Assembly (NCBI GenBank): GCA_015143295.1
Contig: CM026573.1
Coordinates: 10,080,378-10,144,377, forward strand
Direction: 5' to 3'
Origin: Tetracentron sinense
Taxonomy: Eukaryota > Streptophyta > Magnoliopsida > Trochodendrales > Trochodendraceae
Length of the DNA: 64,000 bases
Part shown: positions 46,617-58,739 of the stretch, piece after piece
Layout: the number at the start of each line of letters is the position of its first letter
Numbering within the stretch: position 1 is the stretch's first letter
Notes under the pieces: model-generated
What the model was told of the DNA's origin: nothing
The model's input: the letters and a program-made list of their open reading frames with translations, nothing else
Databases searched by the model: none
Program-made: the position numbers and the translations under genes

Positions 46617-49600
46617 TCAACCCCCGGCAAAAAGCCTAAGAGCATCACGGCGCTTTACCAAAATACGTCTACAATCCCAAGGCTGAAGAAAAAAGACAGA
46701 AAAAGAGTCTATAGAACGAATAGAAGTCCCGAAAGAAGCTAAACTATGGGCATAGGCATTACCTCCCCTCAGAAGATGTTTCACTTGGAAATTATCGGTC
46801 CTTCCCAAGCTCGAGCGGATATCTTCAACCACAACACATACCTCCCAGTGTAAGTCTGATGCAGGGCTGTTAATCATCTCCACTAAAACTAGAGCTTTAG
46901 ACAAAATCATTACTGGGCTCCACCTCCACTCTAAGGCCAAATTGATTGCACACGGAATTACTTCCACCTCGGCTGAGGACCCATCTACATGAAATTGTAT
47001 CCAAGAAAAGGGAAATGGGATTTTAGGAATAGCCTTAGCACCGGTCGTACTAGCCATAGCATCCCCCCCACTCCTCGGTGAACCACCACACAATTCCAAA
47101 ACCAACCTGTCGGCCTGACTGCTTGAGCGAATAGGATCTATAAAAGTCCCTTGAATGAGGCTAGAGTTCATGGCCTTCCAAATGCTCTAGGCTATGGATG
47201 CGAGCGAGCTAAGCATCCACTCTTTAGTCTCTCTCGATAAAGAACAAATGACCCAGGAACACCACCACGTCTTAAACAAACCAAAACCCTCCCCTCCAGG
47301 CCGAATTCCCACCTGCGATGCTAGCCAAGTACACCGAGCATGCTCACACTCAACAAACATATGCATAACTGTTTCTGGCCCCTTACCACATAGCGAACAG
47401 GTGCTTCCTTCCAATATCCGACGCTTGAATAATGCTTGATTTACTCCGAGAGCTTGGTGCATGCAACGCCAAATAAACCAAGCAATTTTTTTTGGCAGTC
47501 CAAGGTCCCAGATGGCCTTCCAGCTGGCAGAAGAGGGGACCTCTGAAGTGGAAGCCCTCACCATTCTCCCCGTTGGATGAAGCTCTCTTAACCAATGATA
47601 TCCAGATTCAACCGAGTAGGTACCATTCTTCTCATAGTGCCAGATTCTTCGATCGGGTCTGCCTTGATGACTGTAAGGGATGCGAGATATGTGACTCACA
47701 GTATCCTTTGGAAAAACCTGAGACAACTTTACAATATCCCATCCCATAGAATCAGGAAGCAAAAATTCCCCCACCCTGTGCCATGGACAATTCTGCCCCC
47801 TAGGAATGTGGGGCCGAAACCCTGCCAAAGATGGAATTCACTCGTCGAGCCAAACTCCAATGGACTCCCCATTACCCACTTGCTAGCGAAGACCAGAAGC
47901 AAGAGTTGATCGACCTGCCAATATGCTCCTCCAAGCCCAAGATGGCCGATACCCAACTTTAGCTTCCATAAAATCCCTCCTAGGGAAATAAATACTTTTT
48001 ACCAGCCGACTCCATAAGGAGGTTGGGTTCTGAATAATCAATCACCCTTAACTTGGCCAACAGAGCAAGAATAAACATGGAGAGCCCTCTGAACCCCCCA
48101 CCTCCCATCTCCTTGCTATGGCAGAGAGTATCCCAGCTAACTCGGTGAGCCTTCTTGCCCACTTCAGAGTATCCCCACCAAAAATCTGCCATGAGAGAAG
48201 AGATCTCGCGACACACGTAATTGGAGAGCATGAAGCATCCCATGGCATATGAAGGGATAGCTTGAATAACCGCTTTCAATAATACTTCTCAACCAACTTT
48301 GTTTAAAAACTTCTCACGCCATGAAAGAAGTTTGGCCTTTACTCTATCAATAATGAAAGAAAACAATTGCCGCTTAGATCGACCAAAGGTCGTAGGCAGC
48401 CCCAAATAAACTCCAGCTTGATCCAAAATTTTCATGTGCAATATACGGGAGAGAATACGATGAAACTTATTTGTGGTATTAGGACTAAACATCACACCGG
48501 ATTTCTGGAAATTAATCTTCTACCTGGAGACACAACAAAAATCTTCGAGTACCTTCCTCATCCCAAACGTATACTCCCGAGTATCCTTAGCAAAAAGAAT
48601 ACTGGGAGACAATGGGGCTAGTCCACTTGATATGAATACCATACAACTCTTCCTCTGCTGCACGATCTAAGTGATGCGATAAAGTGTTAAGAGGCCAAAA
48701 TAAAAAGATATGGAGATAATGGATCTTCCTGCCGAAGACCTCGAGCCGGTATAATGAGCCCCTTTGCTTCCCCATTGATCAAAATAGAGTATTTCACTGT
48801 TGTAATACACTGCAAAAGGAGACCTATCCATCGCTCACACAACCCCAATTTCCTAAGCAGCTTATCTAAGAAACCCCACTCCAACCTGTCATACGCTTTA
48901 TTCATGTCGAGTTTTAACGCCATCAGAAACTCAACACCTTTTTTCTTCCCTTTCGAATGATGGAGAATTTCATGGGAAACTAGCACATTATCCAAAATAC
49001 TATGCCCCGGGAGAAAAGCTGATTGGGCAGGATGGACCAACTCCCCCAAAATGCTCCGCAATCAATTTTCCAAAACCCGAGCGCAAATCTTATACAGAAC
49101 ATTACATAGACTAATAGGCCTGAGTTGGCCCAAATGTTGCGGATTAGGCACCTTGGGAATTAACACTATGTTAGTGAGGTTGATCTGTCAAAGCATAAAA
49201 CCCTCATTGAAGAAAGCCTCAACTGCTTGGATAACTTGAAGGCCAACTATCTCCCAGTAATGCTGGTAAAAAATGGTTGGCATTCCGTCTTGACCAGGAG
49301 CTTTAGTTGGGCCCATCTGAAAAGTGGCATCCTTGATTTCCGAATCCAATAAGGGCCTACATAAGTCAAGGTTCATAGCCTCTGAGATTTTTCGGGGGAT
49401 GCCTTGGAAAACTTCATTACTATTCGGAGGATTAGAAGACATGAACAAATTAGAGAAATGTTGTATAATGCACGCCTCCACTCCTGATGGGGAGGTGTAT
49501 TTGATCCCATCCTCAGACCGAATCATATCCAATCGGTTCTGTTGCCGCCTTTGCAGGATCAAAAGGTGGAAAAATTTTGTATTCTTGTCCCCTTCTCTGA

Positions 49601-50647
49601 GCCACCTCACCCGGGACTTTTGGGCCCAAAAAGTTTCCTCCTGCTCAAGAGTCCTCTCTAAATTATTTTTCAGTTCATCCTCAACGACCTTAGTAACTGC
49701 AAACGATCTCAAACTTTGTTGAAAACTCAGCTCCTTCAATAAGGCCTCTTTCTTGTGGTGGATATTTCCGAATTCATCACGATTCCATTCGGCTAGTCTC
49801 ATGCGGCAATAATTGATTAGTTTGCAAAGCTTGAACATTTCAGACCCTGAAACTGGCACCTTCCACGTCCTCTTAACAATATCGGTACCATCCTCCTCCT
49901 TGGTCCACATCGCTTCAAATTTAAAACTACCCCTCCTACTCTCCTTCTTTGGCTTGAGATCTAGCTTAATAGGACTACGATCCGATGCATATATAGGATG
50001 GTGAAATATTGTGGCCATAGGAAATCGGACACACCAGTCGCTTGAACACATTGCTCGATCGAGTCTCTCTTTCACATTAGCCCATGCTACCCTATGGTTA
50101 TTCCAAGTAAATGGGTTCCCATGGAATCCCAAATTCATAAGAGCTTGCTGCTGAACAAAAGAGGAAAAAGGAGCCATTTGAAAGGCTGACTTTGGTAGGC
50201 CTCCTTCTTTCTCATAATTGAATAGGATATCATTAAAATCTCCTATCCACAGATACTGGTTGTTCAAGGCTGATTTTGAAACCATCGCCTCCCAAAAGTC
50301 TTTCCTTTGAGATTCCATCGATGGACCGTAAGTTAAAAATAAATCCCATGGCTCCCCTCCACTGGTTTCCTGAACAATAACATGAATCAGGTTGTCCTAC
50401 ACCGATTGGGATCTGACCACCCATGGCCCCTTCCACATCACGCATAAACCACCTGCTAATCCTTGAGGATCTTAACTAGCAAATGATCAAATTTTAGGCT
50501 ACAGTACAACTTCTCCATTTTATCAAACTTAGCTTTAGTTTCTATAAGAAATACAAGTTTGGACTGCCGCCTACGATTAAGCTCCTTCAGAGTCCAAATT
50601 GTCAGGGGTTGCCCGATCCCCCGATAATTCCAACTTATGATATTCAT
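46617..50647 (-). pseudogene. LINE ORF2: endonuclease, reverse transcriptase, RNase H
   Basis: Starts MNIISWNYRGIGQPLT (endonuclease N-terminus, 50647). YLWIGDFNDIL and FTWNNHR follow, and the family's SDH motif reads SDRSPI. A long clean frame (50318-49188) runs into the polymerase: TKAPGQDGMPTIFYQHYW, then [31 protein letters not shown] and [16 protein letters not shown] in the next frame. The FADD active site reads FAKD (about 48600). After it come AIPSYAMGCFMLS and WWGYSEVGKKAHRVSWDTLC, the zinc-binding segment (47187-47828, CSLCGKGPETVMHMFVEC) and RNase H (46617-47171, FHVDGSSAEVE). Several frameshifts. It overlaps the ORF1 stop by ATGA. Confidence 0.93.
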
Positions 50648-52107
50648 GATTGTGGGAGGTGTTGATCCTTGTCAGTCACCTCCTCCACATCTAGCTGCTC
50701 TACTGCAACCTCTACCCTCCATTCAACATGGCTAGAGCTCACGAAGCAATGTCGGGCTATACCAACCTCATCTGTCCTTGCTACTAACTGGCGAATGGGA
50801 AACCAGGGGGGATGATCACATTCGTCCAAGTCCATTCCTTCCTGTAGATAAGGGTGCCCGTGGTTCAACTTTCTTTTTTTCCTCCTCCTATTACAGGCCT
50901 GATTGATAAGAGCTTGGGCCCTCTTAGCCCCAGCCCGCCTATGGGCCTGAACGATTGGTTCGGAACCGGCCCGCACAAAAGAAGTTTGAATCTCGACCCA
51001 ATTAGCTAGGGTCTCCGTTATGGGTGCCCGACGCTCAGAAATTATTCCTCCCCCGATGACTCCAGATCCAAGATATGGATATCGAGCGCCTGTCCTCTAC
51101 TCTGCCTTGATGTAACCTCTTGGTCTGCTTCCATATAAGTGTCGCTTGGAGATGTCCCCCCATCTGTCTTCATGTGCCCCAACGGTCGGATTAAACCAAA
51201 ACGACAGGGCTGAGCTTTCCTTTCCAAGATATCCTCCGTACTTTTGGGGACTGCAGCATCCCCCTTCCTTGCCCCCATTTCCAGAAAGCTTGGTTCACTG
51301 TGAAATCTCCCCTGAGAAGACGAAGCTCCTTCCTCCTTCTGGCTAATCTTCGACGACAATGAACCCCACAGGTGAGACCTAGTAAAGTCTGCTCGGAGCC
51401 CTGGTCCAAATACCCCTCCTTCCGCGTCGGACTTCTCTGTTAAACAGTGCTTCCCCACATGCCCTAGCAGACCACATCTAAAGCAAAAGTTTGAGAGTCG
51501 TTCGTACTGACTTCTATAGGGGCTGGCTTCTTTTCCTTCCTGAACAGCATGATCTTGTATCTCAAAGGCTTGCGGGTGTCGATGAGTATCTTGACTCGAA
51601 TAAATTCCCTTTTAAACTTTCTCCGTCCAGTTCCCCTCCCAACCTTTCCCCGGCCCTTTGAATGATGAGTTCGGCTGGTAAACTGTGCAGCTGAGTCCAA
51701 AACGGGATCTGATAAAAGAGTATGTCCTGAGGGGTACAGTCAAGAGCCCATTCCTTTTATTGGAGAAGTTGTCCATTGAAAGACCAGGGTTCATTCATGA
51801 GAACCCTCTTGACATCCCTCAGGTTTTGGAACTTGAACATCGTAATGTCTTCCGGAAGATGGACAACCTGAACCTCTTCTATCAGATTCCACGCCAGAAT
51901 AGTTGTCGACCTTGCCGCTGTACTGTTGAGCAGTCTATCTGTTAAAAATCTTCCTAGTAAGCTCAGTTTGGACCGATTATGTGCCTCTTCTACGATATCA
52001 TCCTCCAACTCTACCACCACCTTATCATTTTCTGCTAATGACAGCCTCCATATCTCCTCTAATAAGTCTCGCAGAGTCTCCTCGCCGCTATATACCAGTT
52101 CCGTCAT
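50644..52107 (-). pseudogene. LINE ORF1 (DUF4283, zinc knuckle)
   Basis: The N-terminal frame (52107-51757) has the DUF4283 pattern: RFLTDRLLNSTAARSTTILA, then DITMFKFQNLRDVKRVLMNE and PWSFNGQLL. The next frames carry TRKPLRYKIMLFR and the knuckle CFRCGLLGHVGKHC (about 51441-51482). They are followed by a low-complexity tail to the TGA at 50644-50646. At least three frame changes. The stop overlaps the ORF2 start codon (ATGA), as in many plant L1 elements. The product would be the RNA-binding partner of ORF2. Confidence 0.88.
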
Positions 52108-52333
52108 TAATAATGAAGGTTTTCCACCAAATGAGCAAGAAGATCCTTCTCCGAGAGGAAGAGATTAAAGAGATGAAAAGATATTCTCAAAAGTTATTTG
52201 AATGAGATTGCTTACATGACCCCAAACTAGGCGGATAAACTAAGTTGACAAAATCAAAGAACATTGTTATTTTTGCATGATTAGAATAAGTAGAGTAAAA
52301 TAGGATGAAGATGAGAAAAACTCTAGGACTGAA

Positions 52334-52620
52334 CAGTGGCTGAGCCAGGATTCTCTTGCAAGGGGGCTAACAATGGGGCTAACAATGGGGTTCGGGGGTG
52401 TAGACCCCGGGAAAAAAAAATTGAGGGCCACATTCATGGGCCATCACATCTGTTTGTTTTTATCCGTTTGTAAAGAATATATTTTTCTCAAAATTTTAGA
52501 GGGCCTAGAGCCCCTTTCCCTCCTGGCCCTGTCCCTCTCCCATGCTATTAATACTATATTTTTTTACCAAAAATTCAAGGGGGGCTTCAGCCCCCCTGGC
52601 CCCATGTGGCTCCGCCCCTG
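52334..52620 (+). mobile_element. hAT-like MITE (287 bp)
   Basis: The ends are CAGTGGCTGAGCCAGGATT and TGTGGCTCCGCCCCTG, a MITE terminus type common in plants. Flanking octamers ggactgaa and gtactaaa match 6 of 8. Contains a short duplication of GGGGCTAACAAT. Non-coding. Confidence 0.8.
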
Positions 52621-52628
52621 GTACTAAA

Positions 52629-53260
52629 CAATATTTGAATTAAAGTATAGAAATGTTTAAGATAAACTTGCTTATACGGACTTACAAAGTTATTTAATAA
52701 TATTTTGAATTGATTGAAAATTATTGAAAGTAAAGAGAAGTGTTGTAAATCATGTCTATAAAGTAAATGAGATGTCCAAAGTTGTGCCAATTATTGCAAT
52801 ATATCAAATTTATGAGTAATTCTATGAAGTTAGGGGAAATAGTGATAGGTTAAAGATTAAAAAAGTAATTAAGATTTTAAAAAACCAATTTATATTAATG
52901 GGGCGGATGCTATCCTCTAAAAACAAAAACCTCAGGAAAGGCGTGTTCATGTGCCGTCCATCTCCATCAATAACAACCAATTTTGGGGGTTGATGATATT
53001 CCCAAAATTGATTGATAAATTAATCCTCAACCATGCAAATGAAGACTCGATCACATTGAGAATCAGAAATGATTAAATCATTAAGCATATAATTGATAGA
53101 GTAATAACTCCAACAATAGAATGATTCAATGTCAGTATCTTTGCTTTCTAGATCTCATTAAGATAACAACCATGTCGTTAAATGACATCATACAGCTTTA
53201 CTTGCTGTAATTAAACAATTTCTACATACATTTTTTACATAAGTAAAATGATCGAAACTG
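52629..53260. other. Intergenic AT-rich DNA
   Basis: No gene recognised. Confidence 0.5.
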
Positions 53261-53277
53261 ACTTCTGCCCTTCCACC

Positions 53278-53330
53278 ATATATATATATATATGTGTGGG
53301 GGGGGGGGGGGGGGGGGGGGGGGGGAGGGG
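53278..53330. repeat. (TA)n followed by a 28-base G run
   Basis: About 8 TA units and GTGT precede 28 consecutive G (53298-53325), then AGGGG. It is flanked by a direct repeat containing CTTCCACCATA (about 53269 and 53356). The proline-rich reading frame on minus is only the poly(G). Confidence 0.9.
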
Positions 53331-53440
53331 TGAGACTGACTTCTGTGACTGTCCTTCCACCATAAAATACCATGCATATTATGGAGAAAGAATGACACCA
53401 GTAACAGGTAAAAAAAAAGAGGATTAGTCAAGTTTACGTG

Positions 53441-53586
53441 TCAATACTTGGTCAAGATCTCTACACCAGTTCTAGTAATCAAAAGAGTATGCTCAAACTG
53501 CGCAGCGGGGCTGCCATCGGCTGTAAGAGTTGTCCAGTTGTCACCCCATGTTATACACTCAATGCTTCCCATTGTAAGAATAGGCT
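53441..53586 (-). CDS. Last exon of an organelle-type methionine aminopeptidase 1
   Basis: The exon starts after a good acceptor (tttgttgcag) and ends with TGA at 53441-53443. It encodes 47 residues: PILTMGSIECITWGDNWTTL, TADGSPAAQFEH and LLITRTGVEILTKY. This is the C-terminus of plant MAP1B/C/D-type enzymes, which remove the initiator methionine in plastids and mitochondria. It contains the second metal-binding glutamate (QFEH); the split first codon would complete the glutamate of the FTIEP motif. No earlier exon was found between here and the right edge, so either an intron of over 10 kb holds the gypsy element or the exon is an orphan. The sequence is uncorrupted, which favours a live gene. 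Confidence 0.8.
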
Positions 53587-55240
53587 CTGCAACAAAAGAA
53601 GGAAATAAATGAAAATCTTAACTCACTAAGATTCATCAGAACAGGGATCAAGGTTCAAATTCTACAATATGAAGAAATAAAGTATAGAATTTGAAGGACT
53701 TCAAGATTATCATAAGATTCATAAAAGTTGTACCACAGAACTTAAATGTTGAATTTGCATAGATGGAAAACTAACCAAAAATCTGCCTCAGAAAAAATGT
53801 AAATGCGGTACATAAGGCAGAAATACAAAATTAAATCTGTAACAGACAAGATTGATGGACCTCTGTGTGACTACTAGCAACTTCCCGCACTTACTGCATG
53901 CATATTAGTGAGCATGAGCACATGTGGCCCAAAAGGTCCAACCAGCACATCTAGTGAATATCAGTGTTGAATACTTGATTTACTCTACGTTTCCCTAATG
54001 ATAACAATCAATGTCACTACAAGATATATAGTGTGCCTTAAAAATGTGAAGAGTACTTCTCCGTATAGGATAAAGGAATGTAGGTCACAAACACCATAGA
54101 TCCAAATGAAATTTACTCAAATGCTTATGTAATATCTCCTAGGAAAACTATGTTACTGGCGATAAAGCTTGTGTGCTGTTTGGAGGACGGTCTTTCAAAA
54201 CTTAAGCTGCATACTCACTCAGACCTATATAAATTAACACATAATTTTCCACTTTCTTGCCACAATGGGAACAGTTCTAGATATTAGAATCTTAATGATC
54301 TCACGAATCATATCATGAACTTCCTGCTGTTATCAGATTTCCAATCCAGAAAATTGTGCAGCCCATTTCAACTAAAGGAAAGTTTGATCGCACCAGATTT
54401 CTCATTAACAATTAATCATTTATTCACCAATACTGTCACAAAACTTCATCCAATCAGCCATCTTGATCTAGTCTGACAGTCTTGACTTGATATGGGCAGC
54501 CTGCCAGTACAACAGCAGCTGTGAATGATAAACATGGACATCTATTAACCCAACATTTTCAATGCAAGACTCGTTAGTTGACCTAAAGTCAGTTGAATAT
54601 AATGACTGATACTTCTATTTTGTTCATGGTGTACGTTTTAACATGTGCATGTTAAATGGAATTTATGTTGCACCTTCTGTTTTTTTAATTCTTTTGGCAT
54701 AGATGAGAGGGGGGTAGAATTTGGACAAACCCCCAGGTCCTTGGCATCAACGTTAACAGAATTTAGAAACTTAGCAAACTGGCATATTCATACTTAAATT
54801 TGATTTTACACATGTTATCAACAATACTCGGTTCAGTTTGACTAAGTTTATATCAACCACTCAAAAAATATTCGATGATGTGGATAGAATAATTATGTAA
54901 ACTTTGATTGAATAATGTTAAGAAGTCAGGTATTATATGTGTGAGGCATTGTAAAATTCCTCATCATGGCGTGGATATTTTCCATGTGGCACACTTGCTC
55001 ATCAATCTGGCCACACCTTGTAATATTCTTTGGATGGGCTATAGCCAACACACCTCAGTTACATCACTGTCCCTGAGAAATGATTGAATAGATTATTATT
55101 ATTCCTAAATTTAATCTTTGGACTGTAGCTCATTTTTTTTTTTTTAATAAAGTCCTCTTTACCGATCAAAAAAAAAAATAGAGCAGGGTGGTTAAAATGG
55201 AGATCTGCTTCATGAGTGTTATGTGACTGACGAATCCAGA
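53587..55240. other. Probable intron or flank of the aminopeptidase gene
   Basis: I searched both strands for earlier aminopeptidase motifs and saw none. No other feature. Confidence 0.4.
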
Positions 55241-55247
55241 CCAATCT

Positions 55248-55720
55248 AAAAGGAAAACTTTATAATGCAGCGATAACACTAACTATGCTTATAGAGCAGA
55301 ATGTTAGGTTACTAAAAAGTAACATAATAAAACTAGTGTAACCGAGATGAGGACGTTGAGATGGATGACTGTAAAGACAAGGAAAGATAAGATCAGAAAT
55401 GAACGCACTCAAGAGAATCTAGGAGTGGCTCCAAGCCTCCAACATGTGATAAATTAAGGGAGAGTAGACTAAGATGGTTTGAACACATTTAACGAAGACC
55501 AGTGACAGCTTTAGTGAGGAGAGAATTAGTGCAAGTTGAAGGCTCTATTAGGGTGAAGGGAAAGTCAGAAGGGACATGGGTGGAGATGGTGATAAAAATT
55601 TAGATAACAATTAACACACAATTTAACCGAAATTATGACTTTTAAGAATGGAATGGCGAAGCAAGATTCACGTTTTTGACCCCAACTATTTAGGGCAAGG
55701 CATTGATGATGATGACAAAT
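55248..55720 (+). mobile_element. RTE-clade LINE, 3' remnant
   Basis: In broken plus frames it reads GKLYNAAITLTMLIEQNV, EMRTLRWMT, KIRNERTQENLGVAP, RLRWFEHI and GELVQVEGSIRVKG, the C-terminal signature of plant RTE elements. The 3' UTR reads GACCCCAACTATTTAGGGCA and ends in ATGATGATGAC, the short tandem tail typical of the clade rather than poly(A). The 5' part is missing. Confidence 0.8.
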
Positions 55721-56026
55721 CTTTGAACTATAGCTAATCCAAGGTTTGCCCACCAGTTCAATAGTGAGACGATGACAATGCATTTCACATGTCAGAAACA
55801 TATGTAATGGATGAAGCGGGCATCCTGTCATGCAAATATTATTTATTACCTCTCCACACAATACACGAATACATTCCTAAAATGAAACACAGCATAATAG
55901 CTATGATTTTTAGACAGAACCTTTTGACATAGACAGTGACAGATTTTTGGAAATCATTCAGCATCTTCACAACAAACACGAGTTTCATGACATTTGTCAT
56001 AAACAAGAAATTGCACCTTCTAAACC

Positions 56027-56190
56027 AGTGTTTTAAAAACCGGACCGGCCGGTTGAACAGGTCATGGCCACGGTTCTCAAAGTCTTCAAAACCGGTTATA
56101 ATTTTGAACCGGACGAGATTAATGGAACCAGAATGACCAGATGGTCGAACTGGAAACCGTTAGAACCGTGACCGGTTCTATTAACCAGCA
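56027..56190 (+). mobile_element. Fragment of a CCGG-rich hAT-like MITE
   Basis: It starts CAGTGTTTTAAAAACCGGAC (56027), a widespread MITE terminus related in design to family B. The right terminus is degenerate or missing and no duplication is seen. Confidence 0.5.
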
Positions 56191-56726
56191 CAGATGTGTT
56201 CAGAGTCTCAAACAGTTTTCCGGCCACAATGGCCAGCCATATGGCTTGGGAAAAAAAAATTACGTCATATTAGGAAAGGGGGCATTACCCTCTTCTCTTC
56301 TCTTCCCCAACCAATGCCCCAAGCAACCAATAACAATCAATCAATGAAGAGTAACATCTCTAACTAGATATTTATGTCGTCCCACCATTCAGATCTCACC
56401 ATTATCTTCCTCATCTCTGCATTCTTCTTCTTCCTTTGCTCTATCCACTTCATCTTTTACTTTCGTCTCATACCTGAAACTTCCTTCACCTCCATCACTT
56501 CTTGTTTTGTTTTCTTGCCGGAGAGATTTCTTGTTTTGGTTCGTCGTCCTCTAGCGAGAATGCCAGAGAGATTTCTTGCCGAGATTGAGAACTTGGATTT
56601 TTTTGCTATGGTTCTTGTTCTTCAAGTCTCTCTAATAGGAAAAAAAGTAGAGAAAATGAATTTCTTTGGGTGACAAGACTAGACTGAGAAATGGTAGTCA
56701 TTCATCTGTAAGTACTAAGTACTTAC
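56191..56726. other. Intergenic spacer
   Basis: A serine- and phenylalanine-rich open frame (56374-56673) has no recognisable motif. A palindromic AAGTACTAAGTACTTAC abuts the LTR. Confidence 0.45.
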
Positions 56727-58046
56727 TGTAGACACCCTATTTTGCATGATTTCGTGGACCCAAAAAGTCATTTGGTTCCAAGCATTCAAAAGAAATCAAA
56801 GACGAGATCCGGACTCCAGTATATCCAAGGTTAAAGCCAAAACGTGAAGCCGAATCCAAGCCGAGCCCAAACCAATTAGAGCCCAAGGGGGCAGGCCCAT
56901 TTTTAACTTGAAAAAGTCCAGCGCCCTTTAAAAGGGCGCGGTTCCTTGTTTTGCCTAAAATCCATGCCGCGGCTTTTTAAAAGGCACGGTACGGAAACCC
57001 TAATTCCGTCTTCGGTTTGCGTGCCACTTCGTTTTTTTGGTTATGAAATTTTTTAGTCCTACATCTGCCAGAAAGCGTGAAAGCCCTATTTTTCACCTTA
57101 TAAAAGAAGTTTCACTCCAACCCATTCCTTAACTTTGAACTTTGGACACCCCAACTTTGAATCTTTGAAAACCCCTAGCCTTTAGAGATCCTTAGACTTA
57201 GAGAGCAAGCTTAGAGTTCCTTGAGTCCAGAAAATCCAGATTTCTTCAAAGTCTTTAGACATTCAAGGAGTTTTTTCGAGTTCTTCGATCTAGGTTTCCT
57301 TTAGACCTTCATCAACATCTACTTTAGGGAGAAGGGGGCCTAGTTCATTGGAGTCCGGATCTTATCATCGTGGAAGGACGTTCTTAGATGCTTGGAAAGC
57401 CAAATAAAAGGAAAAAGGTATGCTACATCCCTCATCTTCTACTTCTACCCATCCAAGTCTTTTCTTCCCTCACTTTCTCTTAGTAGCTCGGTGATTTCCC
57501 TCTACATGGTCGTGAGGAAGAGGAAGTCCGGGTGAAGAAAAGGGTTGGAAGACTAGATTTTCGATTTCTTTATTTCAGTTTTTTTAATTATTAGTAGTTT
57601 TTTTGTCCTTTTTCCACCCAAACGTAGGTGGGGCCCCTCTTAACTCGGTCGATGAGAGAGTGTGACCGTTCGCCGATTTAGGGAAAAGGGATTTTACCGC
57701 ACAAGTAGAGAGAAAATCACCCTAACTCGGTCGAGAAGGGGTGAGTTTCCAATCTCGAAATAATAAAAAAGATAAATAAAAAAAGAAGATAATCGTTTAA
57801 ATTAATTTAATGGAGAAAATTAAGAGGTAACCATCGTTCGACGGATGAGGTGAGGTGCCTAACACCTTCCCCAACTCATAAGAGAATCCCTGGACCCAAT
57901 CTCGATTATCGAATCAAGAGTTTTCATTGTGGGTGACCAATCACACCCGGATTTTTGATTAGTGACGACTCTAAAGATCTTGGCTTCTCATTAGTGTGAA
58001 AAACACTAATGTGGGGAGAAGATCGACCTGGGCCGGCTATCCCACA
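56727..58046 (+). repeat. 5' LTR of the gypsy element (inner end ambiguous)
   Basis: It begins TGTAGACACCCTATTTTGC. A TATA box TTATAAAAG lies at 57098-57106. Short palindromes occur, such as GCGCCCTTTAAAAGGGCGC near 56930. The inner end is either about 57960 or about 58046, because the PBS-like TGACGACTCT occurs twice. Confidence 0.65.
57984..58021 (+). other. Strong hairpin between two PBS-like motifs
   Basis: The stem ATTAGTGT/ACACTAAT with loop gaaaa is extended by CTTCTC/GGAGAAG across a small bulge. It lies between TGACGACTCT at 57962 and 58049. Confidence 0.75.
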
Positions 58047-58048
58047 GC

Positions 58049-58065
58049 TGACGACTCTGCTGGGG
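58049..58065 (+). promoter_or_regulatory. Primer-binding site
   Basis: TGACGACTCTGCTGGGG resembles the PBS used by Ogre/Tat-type gypsy elements. Confidence 0.6.
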
Positions 58066-58739
58066 ACCTAGAGGATTCAAGCCTCGATTTAATTTTCTCC
58101 ATTAAATTAATTTTCGGTTATTTTCATTTGTTTTGTTTGTTATTTATTGCTTGCTTTGCTCTGTTTTATTATTGCACTATATTTTGCACTATTTGTACAC
58201 GACATTCACTTCCCCACCCATGTTGTCCTAATCCGGACTTACCCCCATCTTTGGAACTAAGTAGTTGAGCGCCCGTGGATTGCATCTCGGAAGCGGCGAC
58301 GAAACATTCTAACCCAAATCATTTTGAATTAAAGAAGTGCTCGGATCGTGCATGGATATTCTATGATTGTGGGACCCTTTTTTAGGTAGAATTTAGAACC
58401 CCATACGAACCCCATATAGAAATATTTGTGAGGACGCGTTGACTTGCATGGGTTTTGATAAACAATATTGAGTGACAGAAATGTTTAGAATAGTCATCTG
58501 CACAATGTTCAACTGAGTGGTGCCGTAAGTCTTAGGTATCCGCACTGGATATTACAGAGCAACTACCTTACAAGCTTAGGAATTAGAACATTCCTTGTTC
58601 ACTATTTGGTTATCTCTGTACTTTGTTATATGTTGGTGATTCGAAATTCTTAAGTCTCTGTTGATGGACACTCATAGAGAAGAAACCTCTCTTTAGCTAA
58701 AACTTTGGACTTCAAAAAAAAAAATTGAGTCATTGATAA

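Larger units (their letters stand above)
46590..52190 (-). mobile_element. L1-type LINE, nearly full length, inactive
   Basis: On minus the order is ORF1 (DUF4283 domain, CCHC knuckle), ORF2 (endonuclease, reverse transcriptase, zinc-binding region, RNase H) and a run of A (46590-46604 as T on plus). At about 5.6 kb it is close to the usual plant L1 size. Frameshifts break both ORFs, and two catalytic motifs are altered. The 5' limit is approximate and no target duplication was found because the 3' side is an AT repeat. Confidence 0.93.

Noticed and set aside
53188-53431. Proline-rich protein on minus
   Set aside because: Created by the poly(G) run only.
56374-56673. Hydrophobic open frame upstream of the gypsy LTR
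   Set aside because: Low-complexity Phe/Ser-rich sequence without a start context, partner exon or family motif.
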